From assembly GCF_036246005.1 (NCBI RefSeq), contig NZ_CP109171.1:8482001-8546000 (forward strand): DNA of 64,000 nucleotides. Reading direction: 5' to 3'. A model generated the notes under the pieces. It saw nothing but the letters and a program-made list of their open reading frames with translations, was not told where the DNA came from and searched no databases. Origin of the DNA: Streptomyces sp. NBC_01723. GTDB taxonomy: Bacteria; Actinomycetota; Actinomycetes; Streptomycetales; Streptomycetaceae. Positions 42,131 to 51,302 of the stretch are shown here, in pieces. A program made the translations under genes and the position numbers. Numbering within the stretch: position 1 is the stretch's first letter; every line of letters begins with the position of its first letter.

Positions 42131-43465
42131 TCACACCGAACGCCGGAACACCGGCTTCACCGGTCGTCCCCCCATCCACGGTGTGGGATCACCCGCGTCC
42201 AGCGCCTTCCGGTACACCGCACACGCCTGCGCCACCACGTCGACGGTGTGATCGATGTCGGCGTCACTGAGCGCGTCGCTCACCACCAACGACGGGGCCA
42301 GCACACCGCCCGCGAGGAGCCGGCGCAGGAACAGGGTGCGGTACCGCTGCGACGGCCGACGGTTCTCGTCGAGGGTGGCGAAGACCAGGTTGCTGGCCCG
42401 GCCCCGGACGACGACGTGGTCGGACACGCCCATGCCGGCCGCGGCGTCGCGGACACCGGCGGCGAGCCGCTCGCCGAGCGCGTGCAGCCGGGCGGTGACG
42501 TCCTCCTCGACGTAGGTGGTCTGCACGGCCATCGCGGCCGCCAGCGAGTGCGTTTCGGCCCCGTGCGTGGTGGACAGCAGGAACACCCGGTCGCCGGAGT
42601 GACGCAGCCCGCCCCACTCCATCAGATCGCGGCGCCCGGCCAGCGCGGAGACGGCGCATCCGTTGCCCAGCGCCTTGCCGAAGGTGGAGAGGTCGGGGAC
42701 GACGCCGTACAGGCTCTGGGCGCCCGCCTCGGACCAGCGGAAGCCGGTGATCATCTCGTCGAAGACCAGCACGCAGCCGTGCCGGTCGGCCAGTTCGCGC
42801 AGACCGGCGAGGTACCCGGGCGGCGGCTCGGTGTGGGTGGCCGGTTCGAGGATCAGGCAGGCGACCTCGTCCCGGTACCGGGTGAGCAGTTCCTCGGTCG
42901 CGGCCAGGTCGCCGTACGGGAACGCCACGGTGAGGTCGGTGGTCGCCGCCGGAACACCGGCGGACATGGGCGTGGTGCCGATGAACCAGTCGTCGACGGA
43001 GTAGAAGGGATGGTCGCCGCAGATGGCGACTCGTGCGCGCCCGGTGACGGCGCGGGCGAGACGTACCGCGGCGGTGGTGACGTCGGAGCCGTTCTTCGCG
43101 AACTTCACCATCTCCGCGGTCGGCACGGTGGCCAGGAAGCGTTCCGCGGCCTCGACCTCCACGACGGACGGCCGGACGAAGTTGCTGCCGCGGTCGAGTT
43201 CGCGCCGTACCGCCTCGACCACCCGCGGGTGCGCGTGCCCGAGGCTCACCGACCGCAGGCCGGAGCCGTATTCGACGTAGCGGTTGCCGTCGACGTCCCA
43301 CACGTGGGCACCGCGGCCGTGGCTGATGACCGGGGCCAGGTCGTCGGGGTACTGGTCGTCGCCCTTGGCGTAGGTGTGCGCGCCCCCGGGAATCATGGCG
43401 TGCAGCCGCTCGTTGGCCTGCCGCGACCGGGGCAGGAGGAAACCTCCGGACTCTTGGGTGTCCAC
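42131..43465 (-). CDS. class III PLP aminotransferase (glutamate-1-semialdehyde aminomutase-like)
   Basis: A 444-residue fold-type I PLP enzyme. The PLP lysine is Lys264 in STFGKALGNG; other motifs are AKNGSDVTTAAVRLAR and LVFDEMITGFRWS. It resembles glutamate-1-semialdehyde aminomutase, but its place at the end of a polysaccharide operon suggests that it aminates a sugar or acyl intermediate. The GTG start at 43465 follows the epimerase stop by 7 nt. It is the last gene of the operon. Confidence 0.88.
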   Translation of the reverse strand: MDTQESGGFLLPRSRQANERLHAMIPGGAHTYAKGDDQYPDDLAPVISHGRGAHVWDVDGNRYVEYGSGLRSVSLGHAHPRVVEAVRRELDRGSNFVRPSVVEVEAAERFLATVPTAEMVKFAKNGSDVTTAAVRLARAVTGRARVAICGDHPFYSVDDWFIGTTPMSAGVPAATTDLTVAFPYGDLAATEELLTRYRDEVACLILEPATHTEPPPGYLAGLRELADRHGCVLVFDEMITGFRWSEAGAQSLYGVVPDLSTFGKALGNGCAVSALAGRRDLMEWGGLRHSGDRVFLLSTTHGAETHSLAAAMAVQTTYVEEDVTARLHALGERLAAGVRDAAAGMGVSDHVVVRGRASNLVFATLDENRRPSQRYRTLFLRRLLAGGVLAPSLVVSDALSDADIDHTVDVVAQACAVYRKALDAGDPTPWMGGRPVKPVFRRSV

Positions 43466-43472
43466 GCGTACT

Positions 43473-44024
43473 TCAGCCCTCTCTCTGCTTCAGGACCTGG
43501 GCGAGGCTCGGCGCCTCCCGGTCCCGCTGGGACATCGACATGGGCGGCAGTGGCCAGGGGACGGCGAGTTCGGGGTCGTCGAAGGCGATCGTGACGTCCT
43601 CGGCCGGATCGTGCGGGCGGTCGATCCGGTAGGAGGTGTCGGCGGTCTCGGTCAACGCCTGGAAGCCGTGCGCGCACCCCGCCGGGATGTACAGGGTCAT
43701 CTGCGTCTCGCCGGACAGTTCGAAGGTGGCCACGTTGCGGTAGGTCGGGGAGCCGGGCCGCAGGTCGACCACGACGTCGAAGATCCGCCCGTACGAGCAC
43801 CGCACCAGCTTGGCCTCTCCGGCACCCGAGCGCAGGTGCATCCCGCGCAGCACGCCCCGGACCGAGCGGGACACGCTGTCCTGGACGAAGGCGTCCGGGT
43901 CGAGGCCCACCGAGCGGACCACGTCGGCGTCGAAGGTGCGGCAGAAGAAGCCGCGCTCGTCGGCGTACGGCACCGGCTCGAAGAGGTACGCGCCGGTGAT
44001 CTCCGGGACCGCGGTCGCCTTCAT
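43473..44024 (-). CDS. dTDP-4-dehydrorhamnose 3,5-epimerase-like protein (RmlC family)
   Basis: A 183-residue cupin epimerase. Signature motifs are DERGFFCRTFD, SVRGVLRGMHLRSG (RGxxRGxH with the catalytic His), YGRIFDVVVDLR and YIPAGCAHGFQAL. It epimerises C3 and/or C5 of a 4-keto-nucleotide sugar. No dehydratase of the RmlB type is seen in the window, so the 4-keto substrate may come from genes beyond 64000 or elsewhere. The ATG overlaps the pyruvyltransferase stop by 4 bp. Confidence 0.9.
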   Translation of the reverse strand: MKATAVPEITGAYLFEPVPYADERGFFCRTFDADVVRSVGLDPDAFVQDSVSRSVRGVLRGMHLRSGAGEAKLVRCSYGRIFDVVVDLRPGSPTYRNVATFELSGETQMTLYIPAGCAHGFQALTETADTSYRIDRPHDPAEDVTIAFDDPELAVPWPLPPMSMSQRDREAPSLAQVLKQREG

Positions 44025-45259
44025 GAAGTCTCCTGTCGGGCGGGGGCGTCGGCGTTGCCGGCCGAGCGGAACAGGGTCGAGGTCAGGACGGTGAACTGCC
44101 GCTCCAACCGCCGGACGGCGGCCTCGTTCCGCTCGGCGAGGGTCAGCCGCAGCTCCGCCGAGCGCTTCTCCAACTCCCGGAACCGTTCCAGCAGATGCTC
44201 GGCGTCGACCTCACGGGCCGGGTGGCAGTACGGGGCCAGCCCCATGCGAGCCATCAGGGCGTCGCTCTTGGCCGAGTAGCTGAGCGCGAGCGTCGGCGTC
44301 CCGACCTTCAGCGCGCAGACCAGGTTGTGGTACCGGGTCGCCACCACGGTGTCGGCGGCCGCCGTCTCCTTCATCAGGTCGGCGAGCGAGGCCGTCTCGG
44401 CGACGGTGACCAACGGCGAGTCCACCGCGTCGACGATCCCGTCGGCCACGGGCCGGTCGAGCTCGTCGCCGGTGATCAGGCGGACCGGTCTGCCCTCCGC
44501 GACGAGCGCCCTGACGAACCGGGTCGTCCCGTCGAGGTAGCGCCGGTGGATCTCGTCGGCCCTGGCACGGTCGTCGTTGCCGCCGTAGAAGGCCATGACA
44601 CCGACGCAGACCGTGCCCGGCGGAGCCGAGGGCACGCCCGTCGCCGGTGTCGGCAGGGCGAACGCGAGGTCTTCGTAGACCTCGTCGCGGGCGGTGTCCA
44701 CGCCCATCGCCCGCATCGCGTCACGGGACATGTCGTCCCGGAACGACCGGTACGCGGCCAGCCGTGCCGACCAGCGCGTCAGGACCCGGGTCGGCCGCCG
44801 GCCGATCGTGGCCGCGCCCACGCTGACCAGCGCGACCCGGGTGCGGAGCAGCCGCCCGGTCGCGCAGAGCAGGAACAGCGAGTACGGGAAACCCCACGGC
44901 CGCAGGGGCAGTGTGGCCTCCAGGACGCCCGTGCCGGGCACGATCACCACGTCGTGCCGGCGCACCCAGACGGCGGTGCGGGCGGCGTCGACGAGTTTGC
45001 CGAGCCCCTTGGCCGCGATCGCGCCGGCCCGCGAGGCGGTCCGGTACTCGCCGCTGTACCAGTTCAGCCGCGTCGCGGGGATCCCGTATCGCCTCTCGAC
45101 GTCCTCGGGTCCGCCGCACAGCGCGTCCACGACGGCCTCCGGGTGCTCTGCGCGGAGGTACCCGAGCGCCGCCTCGAGGGATCCGTCGTTGCCGACGTTG
45201 CCGGAGCCGAGCAGCCCGAACAGCCCGACGCGCACCGGCGTTTCGTGCGGGGCGGTCAT
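44021..45259 (-). CDS. polysaccharide pyruvyl transferase family protein
   Basis: A 412-residue GT-B-like enzyme that transfers pyruvate from PEP to form ketals on sugars. It begins with VGLFGLLGSGNVGNDGSLEA (the family's G-x-x-N-x-GD-like start) and carries VIVPGTGVLEA, TVVATRYHNLVCALKVGTPTLA and SYSAKSDALMARMG (typical H..H..A..G..P and Y..K). A C-terminal coiled coil follows. The product would be an acidic, pyruvylated polymer. Confidence 0.88.
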   Translation of the reverse strand: MTAPHETPVRVGLFGLLGSGNVGNDGSLEAALGYLRAEHPEAVVDALCGGPEDVERRYGIPATRLNWYSGEYRTASRAGAIAAKGLGKLVDAARTAVWVRRHDVVIVPGTGVLEATLPLRPWGFPYSLFLLCATGRLLRTRVALVSVGAATIGRRPTRVLTRWSARLAAYRSFRDDMSRDAMRAMGVDTARDEVYEDLAFALPTPATGVPSAPPGTVCVGVMAFYGGNDDRARADEIHRRYLDGTTRFVRALVAEGRPVRLITGDELDRPVADGIVDAVDSPLVTVAETASLADLMKETAAADTVVATRYHNLVCALKVGTPTLALSYSAKSDALMARMGLAPYCHPAREVDAEHLLERFRELEKRSAELRLTLAERNEAAVRRLERQFTVLTSTLFRSAGNADAPARQETS

Positions 45260-46203
45260 GCCTGCCTCCCCTCGCGGCCGGCGACGAGCGCGTCGACGGA
45301 GACGGTGAGCCGGCCCGGGTCGACCGGCGCGCGGTCCTCGACCCGCTCACCGGCACCGGGCCGGGCCCGGCTGGTCATCCACGCGGCGAGGTGGCGGTAG
45401 CACGCGCGCCGGTCCCCGGCCGACAACGGCGCCCGCCGGATCGCCGCGACGAAGCCCCAGAGGTACTCGGCGAGCAGCCGGGGCGTCGGGTGCAGCGGGC
45501 CCGCCCGGCGCGGGTCCAGGTTGACGCACCGGGCGCGCTTGCCCGGGTTCGCCCGCTCGGCGCGGGTGGGGTGGTCGCGGCGGAAGTACAGCAGCTCCGG
45601 GACCTGGTGGAAGGGGCCGTGCAGGGTGATCTCGGCGACGAAGGTGCGGTCCGCGTGGTGGTAGCTGTCGTGCGGTTTCACCCGGCGCAGCACGTCGGCC
45701 CGCATCACCCCGTAGAAGTCGTCGCCGCCGGGCTCGAACAGCAGACTGCGGAAGCGCTCCGGCGCGTGCGGCGAGTCGGTCGCGAGCCCGTACTCGTAGG
45801 GGACCTTCACCTCGCCGTCGCCGTCCACGACCGCCTGGCCGCTGTGCGCCAGGATCACGTCCGGCCGCTCGTCCAGCGCCTGCACGCACCGCCGCAGCAG
45901 GTCCCGGGCGTACAGGTCGTCGTGCGAGGCCCATTTGAACAGCTCGCCCCGGCACTCGGTGAACACGTAGTTGTGATTGGGCGCGGCGCCGATGTTCCTG
46001 GGCAGCCTGAGGTACCGGATCCGTGAGTCCCGCGCGGCGTACCGGCGGCAGATGTCCCGGGTGCCGTCGGTCGAGGCGTTGTCGGAGACGACCAGCTCGA
46101 AGTCCTCGTAGGTCTGGCCGAGCAGGGCGTCGAACGCCTCGGCGAGGTACTCCTCGCCGTTGTACACGGGCAGGCCGATGCTCAGCCGGGGATGGGCGGT
46201 CAT
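45256..46203 (-). CDS. family 2 glycosyltransferase
   Basis: A 315-residue GT-A enzyme that adds one sugar from an NDP donor to the lipid-linked repeat unit. It starts with RLSIGLPVYNGEEYLAEAFDALL, followed by VVSDNASTDGTRDICRRYA and the metal-binding HDDLYARDLL (DxD equivalent), with an acceptor domain containing SYHHADRTFVAEITLHGPF. It is cytoplasmic. Its ATG overlaps the flippase stop. Confidence 0.92.
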   Translation of the reverse strand: MTAHPRLSIGLPVYNGEEYLAEAFDALLGQTYEDFELVVSDNASTDGTRDICRRYAARDSRIRYLRLPRNIGAAPNHNYVFTECRGELFKWASHDDLYARDLLRRCVQALDERPDVILAHSGQAVVDGDGEVKVPYEYGLATDSPHAPERFRSLLFEPGGDDFYGVMRADVLRRVKPHDSYHHADRTFVAEITLHGPFHQVPELLYFRRDHPTRAERANPGKRARCVNLDPRRAGPLHPTPRLLAEYLWGFVAAIRRAPLSAGDRRACYRHLAAWMTSRARPGAGERVEDRAPVDPGRLTVSVDALVAGREGRQA

Positions 46204-47531
46204 GGCGTCCTCACTTCACGGATGGAATGGTGGTGGCGCTCGCGCAGGGCGGCCCGCAGTTGCAGCCACCAGACGGCGGAGCCGCAGGCGGCGGCGGTGG
46301 CGACGCCCCAGGCGGAACCGGCCGTGCCGGCCGCGAAGGCACCACCGAGCCCTCCGCCGACGTAGCAGACGGAGGCGAACAGCTGGCAGCGCAGGCTGCG
46401 CCGGGCCGCGGCCAGCGCGCGCAGCCCGGCCGCCGCGCCGGTGCCGAGGCCGGCGCCCGCGACACCGAGCGTGACCGGCACGACGATGGCCGACGCGGCG
46501 TACCAGACATCACCGAGTACCAGCTCGCCGAGCCGGTCCGGGACCAGCAGCAGCGCCGCGCCCCAGAGCAGTGCGCCGACGGCCTGCCCGCCGCCCAGGA
46601 GGAGGCAGAACCTGCCCAGCCGCCGCGGGGCCTCCCGCAGTACCCGGGCCGCCTCCGCCACGGTGACCAGCGACAGCCCCATCAGTACCGCGAGGAAGGG
46701 GCCGAGCAGCAGTTCGGCTCCCCGGATCACCCCCACCGCGCCGACGCCGACGATCACGCCGAGCCCGTACGCCCGCAGCTGGCTGGAGCCGCTGACACCG
46801 ACGTTCTCGACCAGGTACCGGTAACCGAGGTCTCGGTGGTCGCGCAGCCAGTCGCGCGCCCCGCCGAACCTGGGCCGGATGCCGGACTGGAAGCAGCCGT
46901 ACACGGCGGCCACCGCGGCGGACGTGCCCCACGCGACCACGAATGCGGTCACGCTGCCCACACGGGCCGCCACCACCATGGCGGGGACGAGCGCGACACC
47001 CCAGACGACGTCGTTCACGAACGCCTTGCGCCCCTGACCGGCGGCGAAGAACGAGTACCGCCAGGCGTCCTGCAGCAGCAGCCCCGGCAGCATGAGGCCG
47101 AGGCCGGCGAACGCGGGCCCCACCCGGCCGCCCATACCCAGGCCGACCACCAGACACACCGCGCCGACGGCGGTACCGACGCCGAGCGCGGTGCCCGACG
47201 ACCGGGCCACCGCCCCGCGCCAGGACGCCTCCGGCACACCGCTGAAGCGCACCACGAGCGGGTCGGTGGCCAGCCCGCGCGAGACGCTGAGCACCACGCC
47301 GTACGTCACCCAGGCCAGGCTGAACACGCCGAACGCGGTCAGCCCCAGCGAGCGGGCCACGTAGATCCCCACCGCGAAGTTGGAGATGCTGGAGGCCGCC
47401 TGGTCGGCCAGTCCCCAGGACAGCCGGCCGGCCATGCCCGCCATGGCCCGCGTGCCGCTGCGCCGGGCGGGTCCGGCCTCGTCCGCCGAGGCCGTCGTCG
47501 TCTTCTTCCCTCCGGTGGTCATGGGCGTCAT
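46200..47531 (-). CDS. Wzx-type polysaccharide flippase
   Basis: A 443-residue membrane protein with about 12-14 helices. After a basic N-terminus it has WGLADQAASSISNFAVGIYV, the family-typical first helix, and polytopic hydrophobic repeats through to VWWLQLRAAL. It is expected to move undecaprenyl-linked repeat units across the membrane. Together with the O-antigen ligase-like gene and the Wzz-like gene it implies a Wzx/Wzy-dependent pathway. Confidence 0.87.
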   Translation of the reverse strand: MTPMTTGGKKTTTASADEAGPARRSGTRAMAGMAGRLSWGLADQAASSISNFAVGIYVARSLGLTAFGVFSLAWVTYGVVLSVSRGLATDPLVVRFSGVPEASWRGAVARSSGTALGVGTAVGAVCLVVGLGMGGRVGPAFAGLGLMLPGLLLQDAWRYSFFAAGQGRKAFVNDVVWGVALVPAMVVAARVGSVTAFVVAWGTSAAVAAVYGCFQSGIRPRFGGARDWLRDHRDLGYRYLVENVGVSGSSQLRAYGLGVIVGVGAVGVIRGAELLLGPFLAVLMGLSLVTVAEAARVLREAPRRLGRFCLLLGGGQAVGALLWGAALLLVPDRLGELVLGDVWYAASAIVVPVTLGVAGAGLGTGAAAGLRALAAARRSLRCQLFASVCYVGGGLGGAFAAGTAGSAWGVATAAACGSAVWWLQLRAALRERHHHSIREVRTP

Positions 47532-48826
47532 GCCTTGAGCAGCCCTGCGCCGTGCAGGGCGTCGGCCGCGTCGGCGACGGTGTCGAACGGGAGCCCGGAC
47601 CGCTCGGCGATGTCCAGCAGACCGTGCTCGCCGTCGGAGAGGCTGAGCACCCAGAGCATGGCCATCTGGGCCTGCTTGGCGTCACTGCGGCCGCCGAGCG
47701 AGTCGTACAACCCGCGCCGCCCCAGCTGTGGTTCGCCGTAGGGGCTGAGGTTGACGTACCGCCGGTCGCGGTCCAGCACGGCGAACGCCTCACGGCAGAC
47801 GGCGAGCGTGTCCTCCATCGCCCGGGGGGAGACGAAGTCCAGGTTGTCCGCCGAGGTGTGGTACTCGGGGTAGCCGGCGTACGGGGTGCGGGTGAGCGAG
47901 CCCACGCCGAGGTCGAAGCCGGGCGAGCAGAACTGACGCTCGTCGTAGCCGTACGGGGTGAACTCGGTGACGTGGTGCGGGCGTTCGGAGACCTCCAGCA
48001 CGTGCCGCATCACCCGGTCGATGCCCGCGTCACCGCGCCTGCTCCGTTTGTAGGTCAGCTGGCCCCGGTCGCCCGCGCAGGCCAGCACCAGGCCGTGCTT
48101 GACCCGTTCCACACGCTCCGCGTTGCGGGCCAGCCAGGTGATGGCCCCGATGGTGCCGGGCGCGAACAGGAACCGGTACGTGTAGTACGGCGTCCGTTCC
48201 GCCAGCTCCCGCGCCAGGAACGTCGCCACCGCGATGCCGGCCAGGTTGTCGTTGGCCAGCGACGGGTGGCAGACGTGGCAGGAGACGATCACCTCGTCGG
48301 GAACCTGCCCGGGGACCACGTGCTCGGCGTAGGTGAGGTGGCCGTCCGCGAGGGTGGAGTCGATCCGGACCTCGTAGTCGCCGTCCGGCAGCGCGTCCAG
48401 GGTGTCCTGGGCCAGGCAGAAACCCCAGTCCGGCTCGTAGTAGCTGGTGCGGTACGGCACCCAGGCCGGGCGGTCCGGCAGGGTGTGCAGGTGCGCGCGC
48501 AGTTCGGCGAGCGGCATCGTCGCCGACACCGGGACGCTGTAGCCGAGCACGTGCAGGCTGGACGCGGCGAAGTCGACGACCCGGTTGCCGTGCGCGTCGG
48601 CGATGTACGCGTCGCGGATGTTCCACTCCTGCGGCACCGTCCAGTCGAGCACCTGCGTCCCGGTCGGCACCTCGTGCACCCGCAGCGGCAGGTACTCGTC
48701 CACGATCTCCAAGGTGGCCCGCACCCCGTCGCCCGTGATGCTCCGGCACAGCGGATACATCCGCTCCACCAGCGCGTGCATCCGCTCACCGGCCGCCGTC
48801 ACCGGCTGTGCGCCGGCCGTCGTCAT
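47528..48826 (-). CDS. DUF4910 family aminopeptidase-like protein
   Basis: A 432-residue protein. An M28-like catalytic domain is suggested by VSCHVCHPSLANDNLAGIAV (metal ligand cluster), PGTIGAITWLARN and the late PEYHTSADNLDFV. A C-terminal winged-helix-like segment (MAMLWVLSLSDGEHGLLDIA) follows, as in DUF4910 proteins. Activity has been inferred as peptidase or amidohydrolase. Its position among sugar-modifying genes suggests action on an amide-linked substituent or an acyl/peptidyl decoration. The ATG overlaps the SDR stop by 4 bp. Confidence 0.82.
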   Translation of the reverse strand: MTTAGAQPVTAAGERMHALVERMYPLCRSITGDGVRATLEIVDEYLPLRVHEVPTGTQVLDWTVPQEWNIRDAYIADAHGNRVVDFAASSLHVLGYSVPVSATMPLAELRAHLHTLPDRPAWVPYRTSYYEPDWGFCLAQDTLDALPDGDYEVRIDSTLADGHLTYAEHVVPGQVPDEVIVSCHVCHPSLANDNLAGIAVATFLARELAERTPYYTYRFLFAPGTIGAITWLARNAERVERVKHGLVLACAGDRGQLTYKRSRRGDAGIDRVMRHVLEVSERPHHVTEFTPYGYDERQFCSPGFDLGVGSLTRTPYAGYPEYHTSADNLDFVSPRAMEDTLAVCREAFAVLDRDRRYVNLSPYGEPQLGRRGLYDSLGGRSDAKQAQMAMLWVLSLSDGEHGLLDIAERSGLPFDTVADAADALHGAGLLKA

Positions 48827-49857
48827 CCGCGCCACCGCAGGGTGTCGTCCACGGAGCCGGCGGCGGAGGCCGCACGCAGCACGGCCAGCCGGGTGAAGCG
48901 GCGCTCGAAGTCCTCCCGGGTCAGCCCGTGTTTCCGGTAGGCGTCGGCGAGTTCGAGCGCGCCCTGCTTCACCGTCCACTCGCAGTCGAAGCCGGGCACC
49001 GCGGCGCGGAACCGGGAGAAGTCCACCCGGTACGACCGCGGATCGGCACCGGTCTCCCCGGTGATCACCACGCGTGAGTCCGGCACCGCCGCCGCGACCT
49101 GCTCGGCGATCTCGGCGACCGTGACGTTGTTGACCTCGCTGCCGATGTTGAACGCCCGGTCGTGCACCGCCTCCCGAGGCGCGGTCAGCGCGGCCGTGAA
49201 GGCCCGGGCGATGTCCACGGCGTGCACCAGCGGACGCCAGGGGGTGCCGTCCGAGAGCACCAGCACCTCACCGGACAGGAGCGCGTGGCCCACCAGGTTG
49301 TTCAGCACGATGTCGGCGCGCAGCCGGGGCGAATGGCCGAAGGCGGTGGCGTTGCGCATGTACACCGGGCTGAAGTCACCGTCGGACAGCGCGTGCAGGT
49401 CGTCCTCCACCCGCACCTTGGACTCCGCGTACGGCGTCACCGGGCGCAGCGGGGCGTCCTCGGCCACCAAGTTCGACAAGTCGGGGTCGCCCGCGGCGCC
49501 GTAGACCGAGCAGGTCGACGCGTACAGGAAGCGCCGCACCCCGGCGTCGCGGGCCAGCCGGGCCAGCCGCACGGACGCGTGGTGGTTGATGTCGTACGTC
49601 AGCTCCGGCGCCAGGGAGCCCAGCGGGTCGTTGGAGAGCGCGGCCAGGTGGATCACGGCGTCCACCCCGCTCACGTGCTCCGCCGTGACGTCACGCAGGT
49701 CGACCCGGTGCCCGGGCGGGTCCTCGGGCGACGGGCCCAGCAGGCAGTCGGCGAACAGGCCGGCGTCGAGACCGACGACCTCGTGCCCGGCGGCCGTGAG
49801 GACGGGCGCCATCACGGTGCCCAGATAGCCCTGGTGTCCGGTCAGCAGTACGCGCAA
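48823..49857 (-). CDS. NAD-dependent epimerase/dehydratase (extended SDR)
   Basis: A 344-residue Rossmann protein acting on nucleotide sugars. It has the glycine motif LLTGHQGYLGTVMAPVL, then VIHLAALSNDP, STCSVYGAAGD and the catalytic Tyr-Lys in TPYAESKVRVE. The long substrate domain fits UDP/GDP-sugar epimerases or reductases. The TTG start at 49857 is the only one possible after the preceding stop and has a GGGGGG purine run about 10 nt upstream. Confidence 0.87.
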   Translation of the reverse strand: MRVLLTGHQGYLGTVMAPVLTAAGHEVVGLDAGLFADCLLGPSPEDPPGHRVDLRDVTAEHVSGVDAVIHLAALSNDPLGSLAPELTYDINHHASVRLARLARDAGVRRFLYASTCSVYGAAGDPDLSNLVAEDAPLRPVTPYAESKVRVEDDLHALSDGDFSPVYMRNATAFGHSPRLRADIVLNNLVGHALLSGEVLVLSDGTPWRPLVHAVDIARAFTAALTAPREAVHDRAFNIGSEVNNVTVAEIAEQVAAAVPDSRVVITGETGADPRSYRVDFSRFRAAVPGFDCEWTVKQGALELADAYRKHGLTREDFERRFTRLAVLRAASAAGSVDDTLRWRG

Positions 49858-49863
49858 GGTTGT

Positions 49864-50511
49864 TCAACCCCCCAGGTTGAGAGTGAGTTTGGTGACGGCG
49901 AACGCCTCGGCGTAGCGCGCGTGGCATTCGATGCCGCGGATTCGGGCGAGACCGAGGAAGGCCTCACGGTCGTACCAGGGCCGGTGGCGCTGCGAGGGGT
50001 AGTGCTCCTGGAGCAGCCTCACCTTCCGCTCCGCGATCTCCGGCGTCAGCGGCTGGTAGGCCACCGGACGCCCGAGATCGCCGTCCCACTTCGCGATCTC
50101 GTAGCGGAGCACGAGGTGGTCGCGGAACGCCGTGGTCATCAGCTCCGCCAGGCCGCGGTGGTCCTGGTGCGCGTCGTCGGTACGCGGCGCCAGCACGAGA
50201 TCCGGTTCGGTCCGCTCGCGCAGCTCCTCGACCGCGGCCTTGGCCTCCTCCCAGTGCGCGGGCATCCGGCCGTCCGGCAGCTTGAGCACGGTCAGCCGCA
50301 GATCGGCGCCCGGGCAGAAGGCGTCGAGCGCGGCCAGTTCCTCCTGCTCCCGCTCACCGCCACCGCCGGACAGCACCAGCGCGTCGACGCGGACACCCGG
50401 CCGCGCGAGGCACAGCGTGAGCAGGGTGCCGCCGGCACCGATGGCGATGTCGTCGCAGTGCGCGCCCACCGCCACGATCCGGTCCAGGGGGCCCGCCCCG
50501 AACCCGATCAC
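49864..50511 (-). CDS. PIG-L family deacetylase
   Basis: A 215-residue zinc-dependent N-deacetylase. Zinc ligands are in VGAHCDDIAIGAGGTLL (AHCDD) and TDDAHQDHRGLAEL (HxxH). PIG-L enzymes remove acetyl from GlcNAc-type sugars, often on lipid or nucleotide carriers. The GTG start at 50511 overlaps the nucleotidyltransferase stop by 4 bp. In this operon it probably exposes an amine on the sugar. Confidence 0.9.
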   Translation of the reverse strand: MIGFGAGPLDRIVAVGAHCDDIAIGAGGTLLTLCLARPGVRVDALVLSGGGGEREQEELAALDAFCPGADLRLTVLKLPDGRMPAHWEEAKAAVEELRERTEPDLVLAPRTDDAHQDHRGLAELMTTAFRDHLVLRYEIAKWDGDLGRPVAYQPLTPEIAERKVRLLQEHYPSQRHRPWYDREAFLGLARIRGIECHARYAEAFAVTKLTLNLGG

Positions 50512-51302
50512 GCGCGCGCTCCGACGCCGGCCCGCTCCCACACGGCCCACGGACGGTCGCCCTGGGCGTAGGCGGCGTCGAGGGCGGCCCGCTCCTTCAC
50601 CGTGTCGGTGGGCTTCCAGAAACCGCGGTGCTGATGCGCCACCAGCCGTCCCCGCTTGGCCAGTTGGGCGCATCCGTCGGCGACCAGGTCGCCGTTCTCC
50701 GGGATGTGGTCGAAGACTTCCTGACGGAGCACGAAGTAGCCGCCGTTCTCCCACAGCGGCAGTTCGCCGACCGCGGTGATGCCGCCCACCAGGCCGTCCT
50801 CGCCCAGCTCCACGCAGTGGAACGACGACTGCGGCGGGACGACCATCATCGACGCCCCGGCATCGCGCGCGGCGAACCGGTCGATCATCTCCGGCAGCGG
50901 GGCGTCGGTGAGCACGTCGGCGTAGTTGGCGAGGAACATCTCGTCACCGTCCAGGTGGTGGCGCACCCGGCGCAGGCGTTCCCCGATCGGCGACTCGATG
51001 CCGGTCTGCGCGAACGTGATCGTCCAGTCGGATATGTCCGTGGACAGCAGCTCGGTGCGCCCGCCGCGCAGGACGAAGTCGTTGGACGTCGTCTCCTCGT
51101 AGTTGAGGAAGAAGTCCTTGATGTGGTGCGCGCCGTACCCGAGGCACAGGATGAACTCGGTGTGCCCGAAGTGCGCGTAGTACCGCATGACGTGCCAGAT
51201 CAGCGGGCGTGGGCCGACCATCGCCATCGGCTTGGGCACGTCGTCGGAGGTGCCGCTGCGCATCCGCATGCCGTAACCGCCGCAGAACAGGACGACCTTC
51301 AT
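50508..51302 (-). CDS. sugar-1-phosphate nucleotidyltransferase (glucose-1-phosphate cytidylyltransferase-like)
   Basis: A 264-residue GT-A-like transferase that makes an NDP-sugar. It begins with KVVLFCGGYGMRMR, has VPKPMAMVGPRPLIWHVM, a conserved FILCLGYGAHHIKDFF and FLANYADVLTD. This pattern is closest to glucose-1-phosphate cytidylyltransferases, which would give CDP-glucose, although no CDP-glucose dehydratase is in the window. The ATG overlaps the methyltransferase stop. Confidence 0.88.
   Translation of the reverse strand: MKVVLFCGGYGMRMRSGTSDDVPKPMAMVGPRPLIWHVMRYYAHFGHTEFILCLGYGAHHIKDFFLNYEETTSNDFVLRGGRTELLSTDISDWTITFAQTGIESPIGERLRRVRHHLDGDEMFLANYADVLTDAPLPEMIDRFAARDAGASMMVVPPQSSFHCVELGEDGLVGGITAVGELPLWENGGYFVLRQEVFDHIPENGDLVADGCAQLAKRGRLVAHQHRGFWKPTDTVKERAALDAAYAQGDRPWAVWERAGVGARA

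Noticed and set aside
48823..49857. CDP-glucose 4,6-dehydratase partner for the cytidylyltransferase
   Set aside because: The SDR has the epimerase/reductase pattern and lacks features that would single it out as a CDP-glucose dehydratase; it is called only as an extended SDR.
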